From an uncultured Oscillospiraceae bacterium (GTDB taxonomy: Bacteria; Bacillota; Clostridia; Oscillospirales; Oscillospiraceae), in assembly GCA_910577525.1 (NCBI GenBank), contig CAJTLI010000001.1, positions 1-64,000 on the forward strand: a stretch of 64,000 nucleotides of DNA. The letters run 5' to 3'. The number at the start of each line of letters is the position of its first letter. The stretch's first letter is position 1. Both the position numbers and the translations under genes were made by a program. Below are positions 32,028-39,989 of the stretch, piece after piece. A model generated the notes under the pieces. It had not been told where the DNA came from. It saw only the letters and a list, made by a program, of their open reading frames with translations, and ran no database searches.

Positions 32028-35000
32028 TTACTTATACAGCTCAATGAGCTTCTGGAGGTGCTCCCAACGCTGCATGGCGGCCTCCTCGTTCTGCTTGAAC
32101 AGCTTCTCGGCGCGCTCCGGGAAGGAACGGGTGAGGGAGGAGTACCGGGCCTCGTTCTTCAGGAAGTCCTGATAGCCGCCGGCGGGGGCCTTGGAGTCCA
32201 GAGTGAAGGGGTTCTTGCCCTCGGCCTTGTTGGCGGGGTTGTAGCGGAACAGATTCCAGTAGCCGCAGGCCACGGCCTTCTTCATCTCGCTCTGGCAGTT
32301 GGCCATGCCGCCCTTGATGGAGTGCATCTCGCAGGGGCTGTAGCCGATGACCAGAGACGGGCCGTGATAGGCCTCGGCCTCCCGGATGGCCTGGAGGGTC
32401 TGGTTCGGGTTGGCGCCCATGGCCACCTGAGCCACGTAGACGTAACCGTACTGCATGACGATCTCCGCCAGAGACTTCTTGCTGATGGACTTACCGGCGG
32501 CGGCAAACTGCGCCACCTGACCGATGTTGGAGGACTTGGACGCCTGTCCGCCGGTATTGGAGTACACCTCGGTGTCAAACACGAAGATGTTCACATCCTC
32601 GCCGGAGGCCAGCACATGGTCCAGTCCGCCGTAGCCGATGTCGTAGGCCCAGCCGTCGCCGCCGAAGATCCACACGGACTTTTTGCTGAGATAATCCTTC
32701 TGGGCCAGAATATCCTGGATCAGCTTGCAGGCGTCGCAGTCGCAGAACTTGGCGCCGGAGTCCTTCAGCTCCTTGGCGTGGGCCTGGAACTGGGGCAGCT
32801 GGTCGCCAAACACATCCTTGGCGGCGGGGCTGCCGGTGAACGCCACGATCTCATCGACGGTCATCAGACCCTCTTCCAGGGCGGCGATATAGGCCTTGGT
32901 GGCCGCGGCGTTGGCCTCGCCGTCGTCCATGGTGTCCAGCCACTTCTGAGCGGCCTCCTTCAGGGGGGCGTAGGTGTAGTCAACGGCCAGCAGAGCGCGG
33001 GTCTTGTCGGCCAGAGCGTTGCGGATGGCTTTCTGGCCCAGGTGGATGCCCAGGCCGTGCTCGGCGTTGTCCTCGAACAGGGAGTTGGCCCAGGCCACGC
33101 CCTTGCCTTCTTTGTTGACGGTGTAGGGAGAGGTGGCGGCGGGACCGCCCCAGATGGAGGAGCAGCCGGTGGCGTTGGACACGTACATACGGTCGCCGCA
33201 CACCTGAGTGACCAGGCGGGCGTAGGCGGTCTCAGCACAGCCGGCACAGGAGCCGGAGAACTCCAGCAGGGGTTGGTTGAACTGGCTGTCCTTGACGGAG
33301 GCGGTGCCGGCCATATCGGCCTTGGGAGCCACCTTGGCCACCATATAGTCGAAGGCGGGCTGACGACCGGCCTCCTTCTCCAGAGGCACCATGGACAGGG
33401 ACTTGGTGGGACACACACCCACGCAGACGGAGCAGCCCATGCAGTCCATGGGGCTGACGGCCAGGGAGTACTTGTACACGCCCTTGCCCTTACCGGCCTT
33501 CACGTCCACGATCTGAGCGCAGTCGGGGGCGTTCTTGGCCTCCTCCTCGGTCAGGGCGAAGGGACGGATGGTGGCGTGGGGGCAGACGTAGGAGCACATA
33601 TTGCACTGCACGCAGGTGTCGGGGTTCCAGGCGGGAACGCTGACGGCCACGCCCCGCTTCTCATAGGCGGAGGCGCCCTGCTGGAAGGTGCCGTCCACGT
33701 AGGGCGCGAAGGAGGACACGGGCAGGCTGTCGCCGTCCATGCGGTTGATGGGCTCCAGCACCTCCTTGACCATGTTCACCAGCTCGGGACGGCCCTCCAG
33801 ATCGCCGGTCTCGGCGCGGTCCTCGGCGGTGGCCCAGGAGGCGGGGACCTCGAACTTGTGGAAGGCGGTGGCGCCGATGTCGATGGCCTTGTGGTTCATG
33901 TCCACGATGTCCTGGCCCTTCTTCAGGTAGGAGTGGGTGGCGGCGTCCTTCATATAGCCGATGGCCTCCGCCTCGGGCATCACCTTGGACAGGGCGAAGA
34001 AGGCGGACTGGAGGATGGTGTTGGTGCGCTTGCCCATGCCGATCTCAATGGCCAGGTCGATGGCGTTGATGATATAGACCTGGATGTTGTGCTCGGCGAT
34101 ATAGCGCTTGGCCACGGCGGGCATGTGCTTATCCACGTCCTCGTCGGACCACTGGCAGTTGATGAGGAAGGTGCCGCCGTCCTTCACGTCCCGGACCATG
34201 GGGAAGCCCTTCAGGATATAGGCGGGCACGTGGCAGGCCACAAAGTCGGCCTTGTTGATATAATAGGGGGCGCGGATGGGCTGGTCGCCGAAGCGCAGGT
34301 GGCTGACGGTGACGCCGCCGGTCTTCTTGGAGTCGTACTGGAAGTAGGCCTGGACGTATTTGTCGGTGTGGTCGCCGATGATCTTGATGGAGTTCTTGTT
34401 GGCGCCCACGGTGCCGTCGCCGCCCAGACCCCAGAACTTGACCTCGATGGTGCCCTCGGCCGCGGTGTTGGGGGAGGGCTTCTCCTCCAGGGACATGTTG
34501 GTCACGTCGTCCACGATGCCGATGGTGAACTGGCGCTTGGGAGCGGCCTTGGTCAGCTCCTCATAGACCGCGAACACGCTGGCGGGGGGAGTGTCCTTGG
34601 AGCCCAGGCCATAGCGGCCGCCGATGACGGAGATGTCGGTGCGGCCCGCGTTGGCCAGGGCGGTGACCACGTCCAGGTACAGAGGCTCGCCCTGGGCGCC
34701 GGGCTCCTTGGTCCGGTCCAGCACGGCGATCTTCTTGCAGGTGGCGGGGATGGCGGCCAGCAGCTTGTCCGCGCGGAAGGGGCGGTACAGGCGCACCTTG
34801 ATGAGGCCCACCTTCTCGCCGTGGGCGTTCAGGTAGTCGATGACCTCCTCGGCCACGTCGCAGATGGAGCCCATGGCGATGATAACCCGGTCGGCGTCCT
34901 CGGCGCCGTAGTAGTTGAACAGCTGATAGTTGGTGCCCAGCTTGGCGTTGACCTTACCCATGTAGTTCTCGACGATCTCAGGGATGGCGTCGTAATACTT

Positions 35001-35699
35001 GTTGCAGGCCTCGCGGTGCTGGAAAAACACGTCGCCGTTCTCGTGGGAGCCGCGCATGACGGGGCGCTCGGGGTTCAGGGCCCGGGCCCGGAAGTCCTCG
35101 ATGGCCTTCCAGTCCACCATCTCGGCCAGGTCGTCATAATCCCAGATGGCCACCTTCTGGATCTCGTGGGAGGTGCGGAAGCCGTCGAAGAAGTTCAGGA
35201 AGGGGACGCGGCCTTCGATAGCGGCCAGATGGGCCACGGCGGCCAGGTCCATGACCTCCTGCACGTTGCCCTCGGCCAGCATGGCAAAGCCGGTCTGGCG
35301 GCAGGCCATCACGTCGGAGTGGTCGCCGAAGATGTTCAGCGCGTGGCTGGCCACGGTCCGGGCGGACACGTGGAACACGCAGGGCAGCAGCTCGCCGGCG
35401 ATCTTGTACATATTGGGGATCATCAGCAGCAGGCCCTGAGAGGCGGTGTAGGTGGTGGTCAGAGCGCCGGCGGCCAGAGAGCCGTGGACGGTGCCGGCGG
35501 CGCCGGCCTCGGACTGCATCTCGATGACCTTGACGGGCTGGCCGAAGATGTTCTTCCGGCCGGCGGCGGCCCATTGGTCCACGTTGTCCGCCATGGGGCT
35601 GGACGGCGTGATGGGGTAGATGCCCGCCACCTCGGTGAAGGCGTAGGACACGTGGGCGGCCGCCGTGTTGCCGTCCATTGTTTTGAACTTGCGTGCCAT
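32028..35699 (-). CDS. nifJ: Pyruvate:ferredoxin (flavodoxin) oxidoreductase
   Basis: A one-chain PFOR of 1223 residues that oxidises pyruvate to acetyl-CoA and CO2 with ferredoxin, the central pyruvate enzyme of anaerobes. The N-terminal transketolase-like domain carries FTEVAGIYPITPSSPMADNV; two 4Fe-4S motifs CVQCNMCSYVCP (about 695) and CMGCSVCVGVCP (about 753) follow; near 860 comes GCSSIWGG and at about 1013 the thiamine-diphosphate site GDGWAYDIGYGG..TEVYSNTGGQ. The length is normal to slightly long. It starts with ATG behind AAGGAGG and has its own promoter. Its last 55 bases exist twice (see 31829). Confidence 0.98.
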   Translation of the reverse strand: MARKFKTMDGNTAAAHVSYAFTEVAGIYPITPSSPMADNVDQWAAAGRKNIFGQPVKVIEMQSEAGAAGTVHGSLAAGALTTTYTASQGLLLMIPNMYKIAGELLPCVFHVSARTVASHALNIFGDHSDVMACRQTGFAMLAEGNVQEVMDLAAVAHLAAIEGRVPFLNFFDGFRTSHEIQKVAIWDYDDLAEMVDWKAIEDFRARALNPERPVMRGSHENGDVFFQHREACNKYYDAIPEIVENYMGKVNAKLGTNYQLFNYYGAEDADRVIIAMGSICDVAEEVIDYLNAHGEKVGLIKVRLYRPFRADKLLAAIPATCKKIAVLDRTKEPGAQGEPLYLDVVTALANAGRTDISVIGGRYGLGSKDTPPASVFAVYEELTKAAPKRQFTIGIVDDVTNMSLEEKPSPNTAAEGTIEVKFWGLGGDGTVGANKNSIKIIGDHTDKYVQAYFQYDSKKTGGVTVSHLRFGDQPIRAPYYINKADFVACHVPAYILKGFPMVRDVKDGGTFLINCQWSDEDVDKHMPAVAKRYIAEHNIQVYIINAIDLAIEIGMGKRTNTILQSAFFALSKVMPEAEAIGYMKDAATHSYLKKGQDIVDMNHKAIDIGATAFHKFEVPASWATAEDRAETGDLEGRPELVNMVKEVLEPINRMDGDSLPVSSFAPYVDGTFQQGASAYEKRGVAVSVPAWNPDTCVQCNMCSYVCPHATIRPFALTEEEAKNAPDCAQIVDVKAGKGKGVYKYSLAVSPMDCMGCSVCVGVCPTKSLSMVPLEKEAGRQPAFDYMVAKVAPKADMAGTASVKDSQFNQPLLEFSGSCAGCAETAYARLVTQVCGDRMYVSNATGCSSIWGGPAATSPYTVNKEGKGVAWANSLFEDNAEHGLGIHLGQKAIRNALADKTRALLAVDYTYAPLKEAAQKWLDTMDDGEANAAATKAYIAALEEGLMTVDEIVAFTGSPAAKDVFGDQLPQFQAHAKELKDSGAKFCDCDACKLIQDILAQKDYLSKKSVWIFGGDGWAYDIGYGGLDHVLASGEDVNIFVFDTEVYSNTGGQASKSSNIGQVAQFAAAGKSISKKSLAEIVMQYGYVYVAQVAMGANPNQTLQAIREAEAYHGPSLVIGYSPCEMHSIKGGMANCQSEMKKAVACGYWNLFRYNPANKAEGKNPFTLDSKAPAGGYQDFLKNEARYSSLTRSFPERAEKLFKQNEEAAMQRWEHLQKLIELYK

Positions 35700-35766
35700 A
35701 GGCGTTTTTCCTCCTTTTTACATATGAGAACGTTCCCTCATACGGTCCGTTCCGTTTCGCGCAGTT

Positions 35767-35795
35767 ATTCTATCACATATCTCCCCAATTTGCAA
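35767..35795 (-). promoter_or_regulatory. Promoter of nifJ
   Basis: On the minus strand TTGCAA (35790-35795) and TAGAAT (35767-35772) are 17 bases apart, giving a leader of about 60 bases. Confidence 0.7.
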
Positions 35796-35889
35796 TTGGG
35801 AAACATAGATTTTTCGGTGAAGTTTCTACACAATTTGGATGGCCCGTCCGCCTCGCCCCGGCGGCGGGGCCGGGAAGTGGCACAAGCTC

Positions 35890-35918
35890 TTGCGGTATGG
35901 ACAAAATCATGGTACAAT
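35890..35918 (+). promoter_or_regulatory. Promoter of comM
   Basis: TTGCGG (35890-35895) and TACAAT (35913-35918) with a 17-base spacer; divergent from the nifJ promoter. Confidence 0.7.
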
Positions 35919-35952
35919 ATGTGAAAAAATTTAGAAATGAGGCGATGATCCA

Positions 35953-37476
35953 GTGGTGTGCAATGTGACCTCCCTGGGGCTGAACGGGGTGGCGGGCTAT
36001 CCCGTGGCCGCCGAGTGCGCCCTGTCCGGGGGCCTGCCCGCCTTCGACGTGGTGGGCCTGCCCGACGCCGCCGTGAAGGAGGCCCGGGAGCGGGTGCGCT
36101 CCGCCGTCAAGTCCAGCGGGTTCGACTTCCCCGTCTCCCGCATCACGGTAAACCTGGCTCCCGCCGGACAGCGCAAGGCGGGCACGGTGTACGACCTGCC
36201 CATCCTGGTGGGCATTTTGTGGGCGGGAGGCCAGCTCTCCCTGAAAAACGAGGAGGATTCCGCCTTTCTGGGGGAGCTGTCTCTGGATGGGCGGCTGAGG
36301 CCGGTGCCGGGGGTGCTGCCCATGGCCCTGGCGGCAAAGCGGGCGGGCATACGCCGTCTGTTCGTCCCCGCCGACAACGCCCCTGAGGCAACCCTGGCGG
36401 CTGGGCTGGAGGTGCTGCCCGTCCAGACGGTGGACCAGCTGGCCCGGCATCTGTCCGGGGAGCGGCCTATCCCCCCCGCCCCGCCCTGGCAGGACGATCT
36501 GCCCCCTGTTCAGGGGCCGGATTTTTCCGAGGTGAAGGGTCAGGAGCAGGCCAAGCGGGCCCTGGAGGTGGCCGCCGCCGGGGGACACCATGTGCTCATG
36601 TCGGGCTCTCCCGGGTCTGGCAAGTCCATGATGGCCAAACGCCTGCCCTCCATCCTGCCGGACATGACCCGGGCGGAGGCCCTGGCCTGCACCGAAATCT
36701 ATTCCGTCATGGGTCTCACCACCAGGGAGCACCCCATGGTCCGCCGCCGGCCCTTCCGCTCCCCCCACCACACCATCTCCGCCGCCGGTATGACCGGGGG
36801 CGGGTCCAGCCCCCGGCCCGGGGAGATCTCCCTGGCCCACAACGGGGTGCTGTTTCTGGACGAGCTGCCCGAGTTCCACGCCGACGTGCTGGAGGTGCTG
36901 CGCCAGCCCCTGGAGGACGGCCAGACCCAGATTTCCCGGGTGTCCGGCTCCGTGACCTATCCCAGCCGCTTCATGCTGGTGTGCGCCATGAACCCCTGCA
37001 AGTGCGGCTGGTACGGCCATTCCTCGGGGCGGTGCACCTGCACCGAGCAGGCGGTGCGGCGGTATCTGTCCCGGCTGTCGGGGCCCATGCTGGACCGCAT
37101 CGACATCTGCGTGGACGTGCCCTCCCTGGACTATGACGAGCTGTCCGGAAGCGCGCCCCCGGCGGAGAGCTCCGCCGCCATCCGGGCCCGGGTCAACGCC
37201 GCCCGGTCCATCCAGACCGCCCGGTTTGGGCCGGAGGGCCCCGCCTGCAACGCCCAGATGGGGCCCCACGAGCTGAGGGACTGCTGCAAGCTGAATGAGC
37301 CCTGCCAGCGGCTGATCCGGGGGGCCTATGACCGCCTGGGCCTCACCGCCCGGGGCTACGACCGCATTCTGCGGGTGGCCCGGACCATCGCCGACCTGGA
37401 CGGGGCGGAGGACATCGCCGTCCACCACCTCGCCGAGGCCCTGCAATACCGGCCTCCCGAGCACCTGCGGATATAA
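35953..37476 (+). CDS. comM: ComM/YifB-type Mg-chelatase-like AAA+ ATPase
   Basis: A 507-residue protein of the ComM family, a hexameric helicase that promotes branch migration during uptake-linked recombination in other bacteria. The N-terminal Lon-like domain (GYPVAAECALSGGLPAFDVV, GLPDAAVKEARERVR) is followed by the AAA+ core with Walker A SGSPGSGKSM and Walker B LFLDELPEF, and a Mg_chelatase C-terminal region (YDRILRVARTIADLDG). The start is a GTG at 35953 with a weak ribosome site, matching the usual N-terminus of the family. Confidence 0.92.
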   Translation: MVCNVTSLGLNGVAGYPVAAECALSGGLPAFDVVGLPDAAVKEARERVRSAVKSSGFDFPVSRITVNLAPAGQRKAGTVYDLPILVGILWAGGQLSLKNEEDSAFLGELSLDGRLRPVPGVLPMALAAKRAGIRRLFVPADNAPEATLAAGLEVLPVQTVDQLARHLSGERPIPPAPPWQDDLPPVQGPDFSEVKGQEQAKRALEVAAAGGHHVLMSGSPGSGKSMMAKRLPSILPDMTRAEALACTEIYSVMGLTTREHPMVRRRPFRSPHHTISAAGMTGGGSSPRPGEISLAHNGVLFLDELPEFHADVLEVLRQPLEDGQTQISRVSGSVTYPSRFMLVCAMNPCKCGWYGHSSGRCTCTEQAVRRYLSRLSGPMLDRIDICVDVPSLDYDELSGSAPPAESSAAIRARVNAARSIQTARFGPEGPACNAQMGPHELRDCCKLNEPCQRLIRGAYDRLGLTARGYDRILRVARTIADLDGAEDIAVHHLAEALQYRPPEHLRI

Positions 37477-37481
37477 GAGAG

Positions 37482-37510
37482 GCGGACCCCCGGCCAAGCC
37501 GGGGGTCCGC
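37482..37510. terminator. Terminator-like hairpin after comM
   Basis: GCGGACCCCCGGC (37482-37494) pairs with GCCGGGGGTCCGC (37498-37510). An identical 29-base hairpin occurs again at 37674-37702, so this is one copy of a repeated element as well as a probable transcription stop. Confidence 0.7.
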
Positions 37511-37821
37511 TCAGACTGTCGATTAAGTGCGTTGCGCGGCACCATCGGAAAGGAAGATAGTGTGAAAGAAACCCAGGAGGGGTGTCTTTCACGTGCAATC
37601 AACGATTTTTTGAACGTTATGGCGTTCAAAAAATCGCAGGCAGCTTGTCGAAAAGACTTTTTCGACAAGCTGGGCGGACCCCCGGCCAAGCCGGGGGTCC
37701 GCTTTGTCTCACGGTTCCGCCAGTATCTCCCGGACCGCCGCCGTGGGCCCCGTCAGGATGACCCGGGCGCTGCCCCGGCCCCGGCGGTTTGCCTCTTGAA
37801 ATCTGCGGCGGTCTTCAGGGC
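37511..37821. repeat. Hairpin array between comM and secG
   Basis: The 391 bases between comM and secG encode no intact gene. In order: GTGAAAGA../..TCTTTCAC (37562-37592), a perfect 14-bp stem with GAACG/CGTTC top (37603-37616 with 37623-37636), a perfect 14-bp stem CAGCTTGTCGAAAA / TTTTCGACAAGCTG (37641-37672), and the second copy of the GCGGACCCCCGGC hairpin (37674-37702). From 37711 to about 37825 the minus strand stays open and ends in TGA (reading ..ILTGPTAAVREILAEP), perhaps the remnant of a lost gene. The array looks like nested extragenic palindromic elements. Confidence 0.6.
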
Positions 37822-37852
37822 AAAAAAACTCCCTGTCCGAGTGGACAGGGAG
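37822..37852 (-). terminator. Terminator of secG
   Basis: On the minus strand CTCCCTGTCC and GGACAGGGAG pair around a four-base loop and run into seven Ts (37822-37828). Confidence 0.9.
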
Positions 37853-37867
37853 CGACCTCACATCAGC

Positions 37868-38125
37868 TTACGCCGCGGCGGGGGCGCCGGGCAGCAGGCA
37901 CAGCACCAGGGTGAGCACCATGAACACGATGGCCACCCACTTGGTCATGCGGGCCAGACGGGCGTCGGCGGACTTGGCCTTGTTCTTGGACAGGAAGGTA
38001 TCCGCGCCGCCGGCGATGGCACCGGACAGGCCGGCGCTTTTGCCGGACTGGAGCATCACGACGGCGATGAGGACAAGGGCCAGAATGAAATAGATGATGG
38101 AGACGACGAGCTGGGGAATGGACAT
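37868..38125 (-). CDS. secG: SecG subunit of the protein translocase
   Basis: An 85-residue membrane protein, the small SecYEG subunit that helps polypeptide movement through the channel. Two helices (VVSIIYFILALVLIAVVMLQ and WVAIVFMVLTLVLCLLPG) flank the conserved loop SGKSAGLSGAIAGGADTFL. ATG 38125 is preferred to the TTG at 38134 because GAAAGGA is properly spaced only for the former. Confidence 0.93.
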   Translation of the reverse strand: MSIPQLVVSIIYFILALVLIAVVMLQSGKSAGLSGAIAGGADTFLSKNKAKSADARLARMTKWVAIVFMVLTLVLCLLPGAPAAA

Positions 38126-38331
38126 TTGACTCAAATCCTTTCGGTAGTAGCTTCATATCAGCGGGCGGGCCCGCACAGGTGTCAACTATCATACCACACC
38201 CGCGGCCGGATTGCAAGCTCTTTTTCGACGGCCCGGCAGGCAGATTTTCCTTTCTTTTTGCCCAGGAATCGGTTATAATGGAGGGCAGCCGGATTGTTCC
38301 CGGCGGGCAATTTGTTTCTGAGGTGACTGCA

Positions 38332-38916
38332 ATGGCTCAATCCAACCGCCGCCCCACCCTGAAAATCTCTTATAACGCCCCGGTGGCCCTCACCTTCGCC
38401 CTGCTGTCCCTGGGCGCGCTGGCGGCCAACCGATTCACCGGCGGCTGGGCCAACGCCCATCTGTTCTCCGTCTACCAGTGCTCCCTGGCCGACCCCCTGG
38501 CCTGGGTCCGGTTTTTCGGCCATGTGCTGGGCCACAGCGGTTATGCCCACTATATCGGCAACATGGTGCTGATTCTGGTGCTGGGTCCCAATCTGGAGGA
38601 CCGCTTCGGCAGCTGGAACGTGCTGTGGGCCATTCTGTTCACCGCCCTGGTGTCGGGGCTGGTGCAGTTCATCTTTTTCCCCCAGACCGCCCTGCTGGGG
38701 GCGTCTGGCATCGTGTTCATGATGATCCTGCTGTCCTCCTTCGGCGGGGTGCGCAACGGCACCATCCCCACCACGCTGATCCTGGTGGCCGTGTTCTACC
38801 TGGGCGGCGAGCTGTGGGACGCCATCTTCGTCCGGGACAACATCTCCCAGCTCACCCACATCATCGGCGGGCTGTGCGGGACGGTGCTGGGCTTCGCCCT
38901 GTCCGGCAGGCAGTGA
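38332..38916 (+). CDS. Rhomboid-family intramembrane serine protease
   Basis: A six-helix membrane protein of 194 residues. The signature elements are present: GHSGYAHYIGNMVLI (with the His/Asn of the oxyanion region), LLGASGIVFMMI (catalytic Ser in GASG) and LTHIIGGLCGTVLG (catalytic His). Such proteases cut membrane proteins within the bilayer; the substrate is unknown. ATG 38332 was chosen behind GAGGTG because upstream residues would precede the first helix with unlikely sequence. A TATAAT at 38274 lies upstream without a good -35. Confidence 0.85.
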   Translation: MAQSNRRPTLKISYNAPVALTFALLSLGALAANRFTGGWANAHLFSVYQCSLADPLAWVRFFGHVLGHSGYAHYIGNMVLILVLGPNLEDRFGSWNVLWAILFTALVSGLVQFIFFPQTALLGASGIVFMMILLSSFGGVRNGTIPTTLILVAVFYLGGELWDAIFVRDNISQLTHIIGGLCGTVLGFALSGRQ

Positions 38917-38936
38917 CGGACAGAGCCGCTCCTCCC

Positions 38937-38965
38937 TTGACACAACCCGGGGGCTGTGATAATAT
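38937..38965 (+). promoter_or_regulatory. Promoter of the cysE-cysS T-box transcript
   Basis: TTGACA (38937-38942) and TAATAT (38960-38965) with a 17-base spacer. Confidence 0.75.
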
Positions 38966-38971
38966 ACTAAA

Positions 38972-39262
38972 ACAGCGCAATCAAATATCGCGATGAACGC
39001 GGGAAGTAGCCCGATCTGGAACCGTCAGAGAGGGGCCGCCACGGCTGAAAGCGGTCCTCGGGGAGATTTGGGGCGAAATGCGAGCGGGAGCGAGGGGGAC
39101 TTGGGCGCCCTCCGTTCAGGAAGGACGGATTCAGACGGCAAAGCGCCGCAGACGTATTGGATCAGTGCTTCCTCAAGGCCACGTCACGGCCAAGAGTGAG
39201 AAACGAGAGTGGAACCGCGGTATTGCCGCCTCTCATGCCTTGACAGGGCATGAGAGTTTTTG
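38972..39262 (+). promoter_or_regulatory. Cysteine T-box riboswitch
   Basis: The leader shows the T-box order: stem I start GATGAACGCGGGAAGTAG, a specifier loop with GAAATGCGA whose triplet TGC (39079-39081) is a cysteine codon, and the T-box GAGAGTGGAACCGCGG near 39206-39220, followed by the terminator CTCTCATGCC / GGCATGAGAG plus Ts (39230-39261). Uncharged tRNA-Cys would pair with the specifier and TGG to prevent termination. Downstream genes make cysteine precursor and charge tRNA-Cys, which agrees with the codon. Confidence 0.93.
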
Positions 39263-39283
39263 TGTTTAAGGAGGCATTTTTCT

Positions 39284-39973
39284 ATGACCCGATTGGGCGA
39301 GACCCTGCGGGCCTATCAGGCCCGGGACCCGGCGGCCCGGAGCAGGCTGGAGATTTTCCTGCTGTATCCGGGGGTGCACGCCACTCTTTACCACCGGCTG
39401 GCTCACTTTTTATACTGCCGCCATCTGAAATTCCTGGCCCGGTTCGTGTCCCAGTGGAGCCGGTTCTGGACGGGCATCGAGATCCACCCCGGGGCCAAAA
39501 TCGGCCGCCGCCTGGTCATCGACCACGGCATGGGCATCGTCATCGGCGAGACCGCCGAGGTGGGGGACGACTGCCTCATTTACCACGGTGTGACCCTGGG
39601 AGGCACCGGCAAGGACCAGGGCAAGCGCCACCCCACCATCGGCAACAACGTGCTCATCTCCACCGGGGCCAAGGTGCTGGGGCCCTTTAAGGTGGGGGAC
39701 AACGCCCGCATCGCCGCCAACGCGGTGGTGCTCAGCGAGGTCCCGCCCGACGCCACCGCCGTGGGCATCCCCGCCCAGGTGGTGCGCATCGCCGGCAAGA
39801 CCACCACCCACTACGCCGACGAAGTGGACCAGACCAGCGTGAAAAGCCCCACCCTGGAGCGGTTGGCCGCTCTGTCCGGCCGGGTGGAAACGCTGGAAAA
39901 GCTGCTGGATCAGTGCCACGCCGAGGGCAGGCGGGACGCCTGTGCCTCCTGTGCGCCGGAAGATAAAACCTGA
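39284..39973 (+). CDS. cysE: Serine O-acetyltransferase
   Basis: Makes O-acetylserine from serine and acetyl-CoA, the first step to cysteine; 229 residues. The left-handed beta-helix is clear: GIEIHPGAKIGRRLVIDHGM, GIVIGETAEVGDDCLIYHGV, TLGGTGKDQGKRHPTIGNNV, with the catalytic His in IDHGMG. The C-terminal tail is longer than usual and Cys-containing (CHAEGRRDACASCAPEDK). ATG 39284 follows AAGGAGG. It is in an operon with cysS under the Cys T-box. Confidence 0.95.
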   Translation: MTRLGETLRAYQARDPAARSRLEIFLLYPGVHATLYHRLAHFLYCRHLKFLARFVSQWSRFWTGIEIHPGAKIGRRLVIDHGMGIVIGETAEVGDDCLIYHGVTLGGTGKDQGKRHPTIGNNVLISTGAKVLGPFKVGDNARIAANAVVLSEVPPDATAVGIPAQVVRIAGKTTTHYADEVDQTSVKSPTLERLAALSGRVETLEKLLDQCHAEGRRDACASCAPEDKT

Positions 39974-39989
39974 AACGGAGGACAACGCC

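Noticed and set aside
31398..35924. A very long plus-strand open frame of about 1500 codons opposite nifJ
   Set aside because: It is the antisense shadow of the GC-rich nifJ gene: low complexity (Gly, Val, His, Leu), no ribosome site, and the minus strand has a full PFOR protein with all motifs.
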